Shown here piece after piece: positions 19,446 through 30,307 of a stretch of DNA of 64,000 nucleotides (position 1 is its first letter; every line of letters begins with the position of its first letter). The stretch comes from Zygnema cylindricum (taxonomy: Eukaryota > Streptophyta > Zygnematophyceae > Zygnematales > Zygnemataceae): positions 43,155-107,154 of the forward strand of contig JBBHKE010003575.1 in NCBI GenBank assembly GCA_037447655.1, given 5' to 3'. The notes below the pieces were generated by a model. The model was not told the DNA's origin. It saw nothing but the letters and a program-made list of their open reading frames with translations, and ran no database searches. The position numbers and the translations under genes were made by a program.

Positions 19446-20690
19446 TTGATCGGACCGGATGGCTCATTTGCCCCTCAACATTCTAGCCTTCCAATCGTCA
19501 ATGGCGGTTTAGGTTTGATTATAGTCCTTAGAGTTGCCCCGACGTTATATTTGGGTAGTTGGGCTTTGGTGGCATCCACCATCACGTCTCGTTTTATTGC
19601 AAATGATGTCCCCATTTTGGCCCAGGTCGTTCCTAAAGTGGAGGAAAACCTATTTCCTTTTCACGAGGCTTTTCTCTCCGCTCGTGCACTTTTGACGCCT
19701 CATGCTCGAAACCCGATTACACCATATCCATCTCTTATTGTTGACGACAACTATCATCGGCAACATTGCATATCCGAGCAACTTGCAACACCTAGACTCC
19801 ATAAAGTATTAGACGAGCTACCTTCGTTGAATTGCGTGCTCGTTCCATTTGTGTTATGGGTCGCGGGGTGGTGGGTGATTGCAAGCCACACCAATTTTTT
19901 CGAGATTTCTTTTGACATCGAATTGTTTTACGTTTGCCTTACGTCTACGTTTGGGTTTGCCTCATCCTTTGCTTTTGGGGCGCTCACGTTGTGTTTACAA
20001 CCAACCTACTAAATCCAAGTGTATCCATTTATTTTGTTGCTTGAGTGGTGGGGAAGGTCTTGCTGCGCGTGATTTCGTCTACGATGCCATCGTTGCAATT
20101 AGCATTGGGGCGGGGATCAACAATCAAACGAGGGGTTTCTATTATATTCCCTCCTTGCCCCTAGTCTAAGTGTCTTTAAAGTGCTCGAGTTGACTTGGTT
20201 TTCCTCCGTGGGTTTGGTAGGACCCTTCGTGATGTGGTCCTCGCAGATTTGACTGTTATACACGTTTTTCTTGTTCGAAATTCTACAAGGGCATGGCGGC
20301 TCGGGATGCCGTGATTCTTAAGGAAAATGATGTCTCTCACCAAGACTCTATAGATTAGTTTGTGCCATTTGCTGTAGAGAATTTTGACTCTTTGGACAAC
20401 TCCTTTGACGATTTTCTCTACAGTTTTGCTAAAAGACATATGAATCTAGAGGTCCATGGTGTCCTCCCTCGAGCTTTCTCGTTACTTTTTACTGCCAACA
20501 TGTATTAGTTGCCCTTCAACGAGCGAAAGTGGTGGCCCTTTTCTAATGAAAGACGGTGGCCGACGACAAGTGTGGCCTCATAGATCTTCAACCACAAAGA
20601 TCCAACCCCCTCCCAAGATTTTCAAGAATGTGGACTTTATTTGGTCCGGGCTGTGGGTCATCAAGTCCTGTAGGCTTTCCCTTTGTGTGG
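19446..20690 (+). pseudogene. Relic of a LINE-like retrotransposon ORF2 C-terminal region
   Basis: An open stretch of 188 codons contains SSLPIVNGGLGL followed by RVAPTLYLGSWAL, the block that follows the RT domain in many non-LTR elements (LP...GGLG...AYLGSW). After a stop at about 20010 related frames continue with GGEGLAARDFVYDAIVAI, GAGINNQTRGFYYIPSL, a LADLTVIHVF-like stretch and FVPFAVENFDSL, separated by stops. Catalytic RT motifs are not present, so it is a 5'-truncated relic. Assignment rests on motif memory only and is moderate. Confidence 0.5.
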
Positions 20691-20699
20691 TCGTCTTTG

Positions 20700-21439
20700 G
20701 TTTGTTTAGTTTTGGTGGTTTTTACTTTATTTAGAGTTGACTTTTGTGTTTGTTCTCTTTGCCTTAGCCTCCATTGGCTTCTGTAATCATGATTTCTTTT
20801 TTTTACCCCTTTTGTACCTTGATGGTTTTTTCTATCGTACCTCTTGCAATAAAGCATTTTTCGTACACCATTCCCATCTCGATGTGTGCATTCGGAATTC
20901 AAATCAAAGATATGAAAAATGGCTGATTTTTCTTCGACGATGGTTCGTTGAAGCGGTTCGCGATCGCCTGCGTCTTTGGGACCTGACGTATAATTGTAAG
21001 TGTTGTGTATCGAGAGCCTCTTGCCGATATTAGATATGTTTTTTTTTTGACCTACCGATAATAGATAAAGCACAGTGAGGACACAACATGTGTAGACTTT
21101 GATTACAAACACATCATCAAAAAATGTTGTCCAATTAAGTAAGGGAGTAGTTGAAACACAATTTTAGTCTTACTGAGATTAAGGTTTACAAATATCTGTA
21201 ATTCATTTAATCTCTTAGGGGGGGCTCCCTCTAGCATTCTCTAAGTGACCCCTTGACTAGTAATTTGCCACAAAGCCGAACTACAACTCTTTTTTTTTTT
21301 TTCTACTGTTGATGTGATCTATCTCTCTCTTCTCCTACTTGTCCCTCTTTGACTTATTCTAGTACCCTATTCCGTGTTTATCTGAGCTACGTCTAACCAT
21401 TCGAGGCTTCGTGAATCTCCTCCCTGGCGCTCAAATGGT
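20700..21439. other. Intergenic stretch after the LINE-like relic
   Basis: At 20805-20855 a T-rich stretch with CTTGATGGTTTTTTCTATCG and GCAATAAAGC resembles 11890-11940, possibly the element 3' tail. Near 21000 AGTGTTGTGTATCGAG resembles the J-family terminus but no partner end was found. No gene is seen. Confidence 0.35.
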
Positions 21440-23520
21440 TGACCAGAGCTTTCACATATTTCCGCTCTTTCCCCGTCTCAACTTTTTTTTGTTCTTTTTG
21501 AGTTTCTTTTCTTTAATCATTTGTTTTTTTAGGCTTTCTAATTTCGCCATGATTTGGTTGTAAGGTGTTTCTAAAATCTTTCATTTTTGCATTTTGGACA
21601 TTTTAGTTGCATTGTTTTTTTATTAGATCACATTTTCGCGTCTCTTTGGTTTTTACTTTTTCATTTTTTTTTGGTTTTTTTGTAACGATCATTTTGTCAC
21701 GTCTGGGCTGGGTTGTTAAATATTGCCAGCTTATTTTGGGACCGTCAGATTCCCATCAAGCTAGCTGTCAGATTTTCACGTAGATATTTGTCCAATCGAA
21801 ATCTTTCCAGTCCATCAGATCTTCATTTAGATATAATATTTTTGTGCGTCAAGATTTACAGCAACACAACTTAGTCCAAATTTTGCACCGATTGCTACAA
21901 ATTGTGCAACTCTCATTGTTAATTTATTAAAAAACACACAAACTCTCTCTCTCCCTCCGCCCTTCTCCCTCTCTCCCCGTTTCCCTTTCCCTCTCCCTCT
22001 TTCTCTCTTCTTTCAGGCGTTTTTTTTTGAGTTTTTTGCGGGAGCTATTTGTTTGGCTTGTAAGCATTTCGTGCGAGCATAGACAAGCCAGCTAGGATAG
22101 ATAAAAAGGGGTTTATTTATCCTAAAATTCAATCATAAAGTAAGTAGAATGAACGGAAAAGTGCTCTGACATTGCCAAAATCCATACAAGTACAATACCA
22201 CTGTCATTCAGATTTTGAAAGAAATACCTCAATGAAGACCGACTGAAACATTTTTGATTTATAAAATACTTTTTCCGGAATTGGTTGTAAAAATCGAATT
22301 GCATTTGTTATTGACATCATTCAACCCACTCGTGGATATAAAAACAATAAAACATTTATTGGACCCACACTTTCAAATTATCACCACAATGTGAAAGGAC
22401 CCCTCATATAAATTAAAAAGAAATCGATTCAAGTTTTTTCCAAAATAAAATAATTCCGACTATGGTTTACTTCTTTTGGTTTTCCTCATCAGCAAGGATT
22501 TGGATTTGGGTACGGATCTGTTCAGCCAACCACACTAATATAGGTAAGGCTAAAATTAATCTCGGAAGCATCTTAATTAAATACCTTGCGGAAATGGCCA
22601 CTCCAGCGAAACAAAGATCATTGAAATTCGAAAGTAGCGCACGATAATCTCTTGGAATTTCCATTATTCTGTGAAAAACAGTTAATTCTAAAGTCACAAA
22701 TGTTGTATAAAACAAACATATGCCTAATATCGCTATGAAAAGACCCGATATTATAAGCCTTACCCAATAAAGCTTAGATTTTTCACCTCCAAATCGTTTA
22801 ACATACACTAAAAATTCCTGTTTAAAAAATCCTGTTTCTCCGCTATCTCTTCTTTTCTCGGTCTCCGTTTCAATCCATGTAACAATTTCCTTATTTTTTT
22901 TACGGTAAAGAAGTAAGGGTCCTTTAATGACAACAAATGGTGCCATTAACATGATAAAAAAGACAGCTAAAGTTTGAAATTTTACGTAAACATTTGCGAT
23001 TAGTAATGGATAAGATAGTACGAAATTACGAAGAAGACCAGGATATGGGCAAAGGGAAACGATTTTTCCAAAAAAATTATGTATTATGAACTTGACAATG
23101 CAAGGCAAGAAAACTATGGAAAGAAAAAATAAATATATGAAGGAAACAATGTTAAGACATCTCCTTCCCAAATCTCTACGAAAGTAAAGTTCCTTGAATT
23201 CCTCATTTTTGTCCGTTTCCCGCCCTTCTTCTCCTCCCAATTCTGCATGCTGACGTAAGCGGTGACGTGGCTGTGCCAGCTGGCGCCGAGTGAGGCTGGT
23301 GTACGGATTCACTTTGCGGGAACCGTGGCCTGAGAGGATGTGACGTGACGAAAGGAGGGAGAGGCAGCCATGGCGCGTGGAGAAGGGAAGGAAGGAGACA
23401 GGAGAACGAGAAAAGGGGCATGGCGGTGAGAGAGGAGCCCGGCAGCCATGTGTTTGTGAGGGAGAGGGAGGGAGGGGGGAGAGGGAGGGAGGGAGGGAGG
23501 GAGGGAGGGAGGGGGTCCTA
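21440..23520 (-). repeat. E1: repeated genomic segment with a membrane-protein gene
   Basis: This block is similar to E3 (40540-41112 plus 52378-53545) in coding and non-coding parts: the 3' flank with GCCATGATTTGGTTG and GACCGTCAGATT, a pyrimidine tract, the GGGTTTATTTATC block, then the protein. Its 5' part resembles E2 (24380-24641 plus 37999-38813), for example AATCCGTACACCAGCCTCA and CAGCCACGTCACCGC. It is therefore one of three dispersed copies. No terminal repeats or TSD were found, so I do not know whether it is a transposon or a duplicated host gene. Confidence 0.7.
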
Positions 23521-23579
23521 TCTAGCACATACCTCGTACATATTGATTGGACAATCGGACTTAAAACTGTACGGTTCAA
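22467..23579 (-). CDS. E1 protein: multi-pass membrane protein of unknown family
   Basis: A 370-codon open frame with stop near 22467. The conserved part starts around residue 95 (NPYTSLTRRQLAQPRHR) and continues with the acidic GGEEGRETDKNEEFKEL. Hydrophobic segments follow: SFIYLFFLSIVFLPCIVKF, VKFQTLAVFFIMLMAPFVVI, LYWVRLIISGLFIAILGICL, and the C-terminal LPRLILALPILVWLAEQI. A charged loop, EIVTWIETETEKRRDSGETG, separates the second and third. I do not recognise the family. The first ~90 residues are Pro/Ser-rich from a GGGA/CCCT repeat and are probably not coding, so the true start is unclear. No intron evidence was sought beyond eye inspection. Confidence 0.55.
   Translation of the reverse strand: MNRTVLSPIVQSICTRYVLDRTPSLPPSLPPSLSPLPPSPSQTHGCRAPLSPPCPFSRSPVSFLPFSTRHGCLSLLSSRHILSGHGSRKVNPYTSLTRRQLAQPRHRLRQHAELGGEEGRETDKNEEFKELYFRRDLGRRCLNIVSFIYLFFLSIVFLPCIVKFIIHNFFGKIVSLCPYPGLLRNFVLSYPLLIANVYVKFQTLAVFFIMLMAPFVVIKGPLLLYRKKNKEIVTWIETETEKRRDSGETGFFKQEFLVYVKRFGGEKSKLYWVRLIISGLFIAILGICLFYTTFVTLELTVFHRIMEIPRDYRALLSNFNDLCFAGVAISARYLIKMLPRLILALPILVWLAEQIRTQIQILADEENQKK
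23456..23514 (+). repeat. GGGA repeat tract upstream of E1
   Basis: A run of GGGAGGGAGGG-type repeats about 58 bp long (G-rich on the plus strand, so C-rich on the E1 coding strand), able in principle to form G-quadruplexes. The corresponding upstream side of E2 also has a GGAGGGAGGGAGGG tract (about 24393-24408). Confidence 0.85.
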
Positions 23580-24379
23580 CCGCCAGGTACACCCGCATCG
23601 TTATTAGTGTCAAGGTCACTTATTTGGGTTCTTAAAATTTTGATTTTTTTCCAAAAATAGTATACGTGATTTTAATTTTTTCTTGACGTTAATTGAGGTT
23701 CCGTACAAATTAGCGTACAGAACGAAAGTACATTAATAAGTAAATAGTGTGGTGTACGGTCGATTTCAGACCGAACATAAATGTACCTTTTTAGTTGAAA
23801 ATTTTACAAAAAATGAATTAAATCGGACGCGTTCGCATAGGAACGTGCGCTAAAAAAACAGGATTGGTCTGACATGTGAATAAGTCTGACATGTACGGAT
23901 ATTAAAATTTCACTACGGTGTACGATTTTTTATATTCTGTACGAATACATATAATAATGTATATAATCGTACAGAAAATTTTCCATTTTTGCTGTTCCAA
24001 ATTAGCGTTAACACTGAAATTAGAATAAACCTTTTTTTTTTAATTTTCAAATTCTTAGTTAGCGTCAATGACGGTATATTTACTTACACACTATTTAAAC
24101 TTTGACACAAATAACGATGCGCGGTGTACTGACGATGTTCTAAATAAGCGATTCGGACGTGACGTGACAGGCTGGACCGGGTCATTGGAGACGCCGCCGT
24201 TTCATTTTTTTTTTCCGCCGAAAAAAAATCTATTAGCCTTTGATCCAGGCCTTTGGACCGGTACATCTTGCCACGTCACTCTCCGGGATTTCGGTGAGTT
24301 TAATGCAGTACACAAAGTACAAAAAGTACACAAAAAAAGTTGAAAAAAAGTAAAAATGGGTCAGAAAAAAAAAAGACAA
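23521..24379. promoter_or_regulatory. Shared intergenic region between divergent E1 and E2
   Basis: E1 is read leftward and E2 rightward, both from this stretch. Without MITE M8 the spacer is about 320 bp. It holds tracts of TACAAAAAGTACAC and several A runs, but no promoter box I would assert. The head-to-head layout suggests a bidirectional promoter; this is inference from orientation only. Confidence 0.35.
23588..24128. mobile_element. MITE M8 (541 bp), between E1 and E2
   Basis: Termini TACACCCGCATCGTTATTAG and the near complement AATAACGATGCGCGGTGTA, TA-flanked. It is more than twice the length of other members and has the family AT-rich interior (AATTAGAATAAACC and CAAATTCTTAGTTAGCGT) plus unrelated sequence, so it may be a longer progenitor or hold a further insertion. 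Confidence 0.75.
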
Positions 24380-24641
24380 AAGTAAGAAACTACGGAGGGA
24401 GGGAGGGAAATGACTGAACAAGTCTGTCCATTGGAAACGTCAAATCTTCCCCCTCTCACTCCCTCTCCACCTTCCTCTCCCTTTTTATTTTTCCTGACTC
24501 CCCCTTTCCGATGGCTGGCATGCTCCTGCTACCCCGCCATGTCCCTTCCCTCACTCTCCTCTCTCCTTCCTCTCCTTCTCCCACACGCTATGGCCGCCTC
24601 TCCTTTCTTTCATTGCGTCACCTCCTCTCGGGCCAGGGCTC
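24380..24641 (+). repeat. E2, 5' part (before Copia B)
   Basis: Contains GGCCGCCTCTCC and CGTCACCTCCTCTCGGGCCA, matching the 5' part of E1 (CGTCACATCCTCTCAGGCCA on its coding strand). It breaks off at 24641 where Copia B begins and resumes at 37994 with the duplicated GGCTC. Confidence 0.7.
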
Positions 24642-25106
24642 TGTTACAGGACATTTAGCGTAGGATATTTTTTTCTTGTTCGTACGTTTTCTTACGTCGG
24701 TCAAGTCTTGTTGACCGACTTGTCAGGACGTCTCACTTTTTGGTCCTGTCCGTACTTCTATACGTCGGTCCAGTCAATTGTACTTTTTCGTTACATACGT
24801 TGGTCTAGTCCTTTACGTAGAAGTCCTTTGACCGTCGGTCCAGTCTTTTGGCCGACGGTCCAGTCTTTTGGCCGACGGTCCAGTCTTTTGTCTTACATAC
24901 ATTTGTTAGAATCTAGACTAGGATTACTTTGTTACAGCGCACCGTAGAGCGCTTAGACTCCACAGTAATTAGGCATTGATATTTTGTATATAAGTGACTC
25001 TTCTCACTTAATAAAATCATCCCAAATACAAATCAATTCCTCTCTCCAATGTATTGATCTTTCTCTTCTGTACAATTTCATGGCTTGCGCCAATCTACCT
25101 CCAATA
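24642..25106 (+). repeat. Copia B 5' LTR (465 bp)
   Basis: Starts TGTTACAGGACATTTAGCG and ends CCAATA. It contains three tandem copies of a unit like CGACGGTCCAGTCTTTTGGC (24832-24895), reduced in the 3' LTR (about 37739-37780). The internal region starts directly after it with the primer-binding site. Confidence 0.9.
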
Positions 25107-25127
25107 GGTTATGGGCCTAGCCATGCC
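25107..25127 (+). other. Copia B primer-binding site, half-tRNA type
   Basis: GGTTATGGGCC directly follows the LTR and is complementary to the anticodon stem-loop of initiator tRNA-Met (GGCCCATAACC), not to its 3' end. Drosophila copia is primed by a cleaved initiator tRNA half binding the same sequence. The other elements in this window use TGGTAT-type sites matching the tRNA 3' end. Confidence 0.75.
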
Positions 25128-25129
25128 AC

Positions 25130-26264
25130 TTCTAATAGTATCCAGAAGTTTGATGGCTAAAACTTCTATGATTGGTCATTTTTAGCCATGCATTTTTTCA
25201 AATACGAGAAGATTTGGGACCATTTTATAGGAATTTCAAAACCTCCTATCCTTTCCTCTACTGATACACCAGCAGAAAAAGCTACAAAAGAGTTGGCAAT
25301 AGCTACATGGAAATAAAAAGATGAGGTTGCGCACGCTCGTCTAGTGATGTCACTTACTACCGACCGCACTCATCTTATTCGCGGCGCCTCCTCTTCTGCC
25401 GAGGCTTGGAGTCGTCTTCAAGCATCTTACATTCAAACAGGATGGGCCGCTCACCGAATTCCAAAACGAGCGTTTTTTAACTCCATGAAAAAGCCGTCGA
25501 AATCTATGCAGGATTGGATTAGCACAGTCGAATTGTCGGCTGGAAAATGCACCATGATAGGCGTGCATCTTTCCGACGAGGACTTCTCTTTGACCCTTTT
25601 GGGAGGACTCCCTGAAACCTTTTCTCCTTTCATTTCCTCGTTTGACAATCTAGACCAATCCATTCCCTTTCACTCCATTTATAGCAAACTTTTGCATGAA
25701 GAGACAAAACTTCTATCTTTTTCTGCTCCAAATCTCTCTCATGCAAATGCCTTTATTGCTGAAAATCAAAAGACTAACTCTAGGGGGGTGCAGCGTTTGT
25801 TTTGCGCTTACTGCAAAACAAAAGGACATTCCGTTGAAGACTGTCGAAAATTGGCGAGGCGGAAAGCAGCCAAGGCTTCCAATCCCCCTAAAACTGGAGG
25901 GAATGCCAACGCTGCCTATGCCAGCCCACCAGTTCTTCCCACCCCCCCACTCCCTCCACACCTTTCTTTCCCTCCAAATTTTCCTTATCCTCACCATTAT
26001 TCCCCTTCTCCATCCCTTCCACAATCTTCTAACGCCGCAGCGCACTATGCCTCTTCAAACCTCATTAACCTCCCTTGGTCGACTGCTTTCTCCCCACATT
26101 TTCCCTCTAATTATCCCACTCCAATAGCTTCCCCTTTTGTCCTCCCTCCCTCACCAGAATTTGGATATGGCAATGTTGCCCATCATATCCCAAATTCTGT
26201 CACTCCGGATACTCAATTTCCACAAGGGTATGCTTTTCTATCTCAAACCTCGTCGATTGGCTAA
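25130..26264 (+). pseudogene. Copia B gag
   Basis: The 5' part from about 25130 reads QKFDG-stop-NFYDWSFLAMHFFKYEK and has a second stop near 25317. An open frame of 306 codons then runs 25344-26264. It shows the UBN2-type Gag region (GASSSAEAWSRLQASYI, LLGGLPETFSPFISSFD), a CCHC knuckle CAYCKTKGHSVEDC at about 25805-25846, and a long Pro/Ser-rich tail. The tail precedes the protease, which is reached by a frame change near 26250. It lacks an intact start because of the early stops. Confidence 0.8.
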
Positions 26265-26618
26265 TAGATAGTGGTGCAAGTCACCACCTTTCACCACGAT
26301 CTGATTGGTTCACTCACCTTTCTTCTCTATCATCTCCTATGCAGATTCGTTTAGGCGACGACCGCATTCTGTTGGCTACTCATTCTGGCAACGTCAACGT
26401 CCCTAATGTGTCTATTCACATTCAGAACGTACTCTTTGTTCCTAGTCTAGCTAGGAATTTATTTTCTGTGAAAGTCGCCACTTCTGACGGCTTAAAAGCT
26501 GAATTTAATAATGATAGAGTAACTTTTTATGATAGAAAAGACAACAATACTGTAGGTTTTGGAGTAGCAAGAGATTCTATGTACGTCCTACAATCCTATA
26601 GTACACCAAAGATATTTG
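26245..26618 (+). pseudogene. Copia B protease and start of integrase region
   Basis: Encodes WLIDSGASHHLSPRSDWFT with an intact DSG active site, then IQNVLFVPSLARNLFSV, the segment normally before the GAG-pre-integrase zinc finger. It is interrupted at 26618 by the chromovirus and continues at 34478 with the pre-integrase motif LWHLRYGHLN. Confidence 0.8.
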
Positions 26619-26623
26619 CTGTA

Positions 26624-27591
26624 TGTAACAGCAATAGCGGATCGAACTTGTTTATAAAGGGGTATTTAGGTGTTATGATTATAGAGTACTAAATTTGGTA
26701 GACGCCCGCAAAAGAATCACGCTATTTGGAGTTATATTTTAAAAGTTATAGCGATGGGTGTATTAGGTGACAGCTTGGGGTCTAAATAACAAGTGGGTAT
26801 CATTGAAACGGGTTAAAGGTCAAATTAGTACCGAAATTACGCGTGTACGTTTCATAAAGTTCTAATGAAACGTTTAGTATGCACGGTGGTTCGTTTCGTA
26901 CAGATTTTAGTACGAAACGTCACTTTCACTTAAGGGAATTTCGAAGGAAGTTTCGCATGCGAAATTTGTTACGCACGATCGTGCGAAGTCGCGTTTCGTT
27001 TGACGCGCACTTTTGCACGTAAATGTTATTTAGTGAAACGTAACATTTGATTGGTTAGTAAAGTGCTAAGTAGTTGGTAAGAGATTTCGCACGTTTTTGC
27101 ATTGGTCAGTCTGAGTCCTTGCTGATCAATGATTGGCCCAGGTAAAAGCCTGTTAAAACGGAGCGTTGACTCTGGCCTAGCTAGTCCTAGGCGATGATGG
27201 ATAAATAGTGAAGTGTAAGAGGAGAGTAGACATCTTTTCCTTTAGAAAAGTTTGTGGAAATTCCGGCTGATCTTGGTCTTGAGCGAATAATACCGGAAAG
27301 GAGAAAAGGCATTTTTGCATTCAAATCTCTTACTGATTGAATAGTGTTTTAGTAGTTAAGAGATAAAATTATTAAGAGTGGAGAGTAGTGGAAAACACTT
27401 TAATAAGAAGGGTTGAGCCACGAGGGCAAGAGACCAAGCTAATGTTATGTAGACAAAAGCTTCTTCTAATTTAAAGTTTATCCTTTTGTGAGTGTGGTCC
27501 AATGTGGATGTGTATTTTCCAATGTGTGGAATGTGTGGTTGGGATTGTTTGTAGTAATGAGATTTTCTAAAAGGTAGGAGATCCTGTTAGA
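26624..27591 (+). repeat. Chromovirus 5' LTR
   Basis: Begins TGTAACAGCAATAGCGG; its end reads CCTGTTAGA where the 3' copy has CCTGTTACA. It is followed at 27594 by TGGTATCCGAGC, a primer-binding site close to the initiator tRNA-Met 3' end complement (TGGTATCAGAGC). Confidence 0.9.
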
Positions 27592-27593
27592 TA

Positions 27594-28438
27594 TGGTATC
27601 CGAGCTTTGGTAAAAAACCAAGGAGAAGTTTGCTCACTGGAATATCGACTGCCGAGACCGGTACGGGTGCTCTAACCTGTGTTAGTAGAACCACAATGTG
27701 AAGTGGTAGGGGATTGGAGGGAAACTGAGTGATCACATTGCCAACCGCAGCTGGTTATATGTGGGGCGTGCTCAGGTCCTAAGAACTAAGGCGGGGTGGG
27801 CAGTGTCACACTACCAACGGCCGCTGGTTAGATGTGGGGCGTGCTCAAGTCCTAAGGACTAAGGCGGGATGGGTAGTGTAGCCACCGCTGAAACTCACTC
27901 CAATTACCTAGAGGCCAAACATACTTGCCTTCTCCTAGCAATGATTCATGTGTAGAGGGAGGGCTTGAAGCCATGAAGGGTGAGGATGTAAGGATTAGAG
28001 AGTAAAAGATCCTGAGGTAGTGGAAACTGGGAAATTTGCTAATGGAGGAGAAGGAAAGTGGAGTACTTTACTTCTTCAAGAGCAAAAGAGTCAAGAAATG
28101 ACTCAAAACTTTTCAAACCCTAAATTGTTACCTTTGAGTGCTTTTAATTTTGCTGTTGCGAAATTTGTGGTTAAATCTTACCTTTGAGAGCTTTCAATTT
28201 TTGCTATTGCAAAATTTGGGGGGAAATTCTTACATTTCTGTTTCAATGTTAGGAAATTAAAAATTTGAATTTGTACTAACTTATTGTCAATGTCTTTTTA
28301 ATTTCTCAGACCTTGATCTTTTCAAAGGATTTGTTAAAGAGAAGAAGTTTTGGATTGGAGCAATCTAAGGAATTCAAACCTGCAGCAAATTTCTTTGGGA
28401 AATTATACTCTATCTTTCCTTTTGCTTGATTTAATTGT
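27594..28438 (+). other. Chromovirus primer site and leader
   Basis: The primer-binding site lies at 27594-27605. About 830 bp of leader follow, with two copies of a unit around GGCGTGCTCA and GACTAAGGCGGG (27767-27870), and no gene. It also has two similar segments near 28130 and 28190 (CCTTTGAGTGCTTT / CCTTTGAGAGCTTT). Confidence 0.65.
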
Positions 28439-29700
28439 ATGATAATGGCAAATTCCGCATGGAAACGTGAAATGGAGAATGCTTTCAATGTATTGAAGAA
28501 ACAAACTGTGAAATTGGTCAAAAGATTTAATAATCATGCTACCGCTGAGGATGAAACCATTTCCGAATTGAAAAGTGAATTGAAAGATGTTAAAGAAAAT
28601 GGGAATGTTTCAAATGAGAAATTGGATGAGCTCATTAATTTAATTCAGGCAAAGAATGATGTTAATGACCAAAAGGGTGAGAGTAGTAAAAGAAATGCCA
28701 GTTGTAGGGAGGATGATCATGATAGACCTAAGAAGATAAGGGATTTGATATTGTCTATTAGTGAGGCACCATCGTTTGATGGAAAGAGGATCGATGAGTT
28801 GGATGCTTGGATTTTTCATATGGAGTATTATTTGGAGTCTAGAAATTGCGATCGTGATGATTATACTTCTTTTGCAGTTAGCTGTCTGAAAGGCGATGCT
28901 CAAATTTGGTATTATACTCAGAGAAGGTCTAAATTGATTCCTGATAATGCTGATTGGGAAACTTTTAAAACCGCGATCAATCGCGTTTCTTGTCTGTCAC
29001 TTTTAAATCCAGAATGGAAGAAAAGTGGCTGAATTGTAAGCAGACTGGATCTGTGAAGGATTATATTGTGGAATTTGACTCATCTAGCATTCATGTCATA
29101 GGTTTGACTGATGAAATGGCTAAATTGCATTTCTTGAACTATTTGAATCCTATACTGAAATCAGAGCTAAAACATCAAAATTTTAATAATTTGAAGGAAT
29201 TACAAGATAAGTCATTGGAATTAGAGGATCAGTTGGGGTATAATCGGGAAACTCGATCACTCAGGGGTAATTTAAATGAAGTATCACAGTGGGATGAGGA
29301 GGAATTTGTTGAAGAGGGTTTGAATGCTGGTCTGGTGAATAGGCAAAATATCTTCAGGGGAAATCAAAGGGGTGGACATAGTGTTAATGCAGGAAATAAA
29401 TTTAACAATAGAGGGGGGTACATTAAAAGTCCTAAACCGAACATTAATGCTCAGAAGCCTAACCTTACCATCCCCACATGCACTATTTGTCAGAAAAGGG
29501 GTCATAGAGCATTTGAGTGTGCACAATTGAAAAAGATTAACTGTTATAACTGTGGAGAGGAGGGACATTTTAGTAGAGAGTGCACAAAACCCAAAAAGAA
29601 AGTCACTGTTTCAAATGTGGAGGTCCAGATCATTACGCTAAAGACTGTACAGATAAAGGTTCTCTCAAAACAGTCGATGTAAATGAAGGTCTCCAAGAGG
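28439..29700 (+). pseudogene. Chromovirus gag
   Basis: The first frame (28439-29032) starts with an N-terminal charged, coiled-coil-like segment and encodes the Gag core (DAWIFHMEYYLESRNC, CLKGDAQIWYYTQRR). A frameshift near 29000 moves the continuation (RMEEKWLNCKQTGSVKDYI) to the next frame. Two CCHC knuckles follow, CTICQKRGHRAFEC and CYNCGEEGHFSREC; a third, CFKCGGPDHYAKDC at about 29611-29652, is in yet another frame. The two shifts break the protein. Three knuckles is unusual but seen in some plant gypsy elements. Confidence 0.8.
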
Positions 29701-29773
29701 ATATTGCATTATATCTAGCTGAGCAGGAAGCTCAGGAGGTGGGAAACGGAAAGGACTAACTGAAAGTCCTCAG

Positions 29774-30307
29774 TTGAGTCAACCGGATCCAGAAGTTAAA
29801 GAGTTAACTTTGGAGGGCAAATTAATGAATGGAAAAGTTAGGATAGCTAAATTTATTATGATTCTCACTACACTGCATAGTTTAAAGAATCCTTCTGATG
29901 AAATTCTCAACAACATACCTATGTTAGGACAGTTAACTAATAATGACACCAGACACAGGTTGATTAGATTCGAGTCATTAGTGGAAGGAAAACCGTTGAA
30001 AGTAATGGTTGATTCATGTGCCACACATAATTTTATTTCACATAGGTTTGTAGAGGAAAATAAAATTCCTACTGTCATAAGGGAAAAGCCTTTACATGTT
30101 CAAGTGGCAAATGGTAATAAGTCCACATTAGACTTACAAACTAACACGATAGAAGTTGATATCCAAGGTCATAAAATGATAGTTGTGTGTGAAATAATGA
30201 GTTTGGGAAGTGAACAACTAATTTTGGGAAAGCCTTGGTTAACTGAACAAAATTCTCAAATTAATGGGGAAATTAACACCTTGAAAGTGAGGTCTGAAAA
30301 CAGTTAG
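29774..30307 (+). pseudogene. Chromovirus protease domain
   Basis: An open frame of 177 codons with the retropepsin site as VDSCATHNFI, where the usual Gly of DSG is Cys. That substitution is expected to inactivate the enzyme. ILGKPWL near the C-terminus matches the second conserved block. A stop at 30307 separates it from RT. Confidence 0.8.

Noticed and set aside
20588-21112. 174-codon minus-strand frame
   Set aside because: It is antisense to the end of the LINE-like relic and to T-rich sequence; no domain.
23345-23635. Gly/Arg/Glu-rich frames over the GGGA tract
   Set aside because: Product of the simple repeat.
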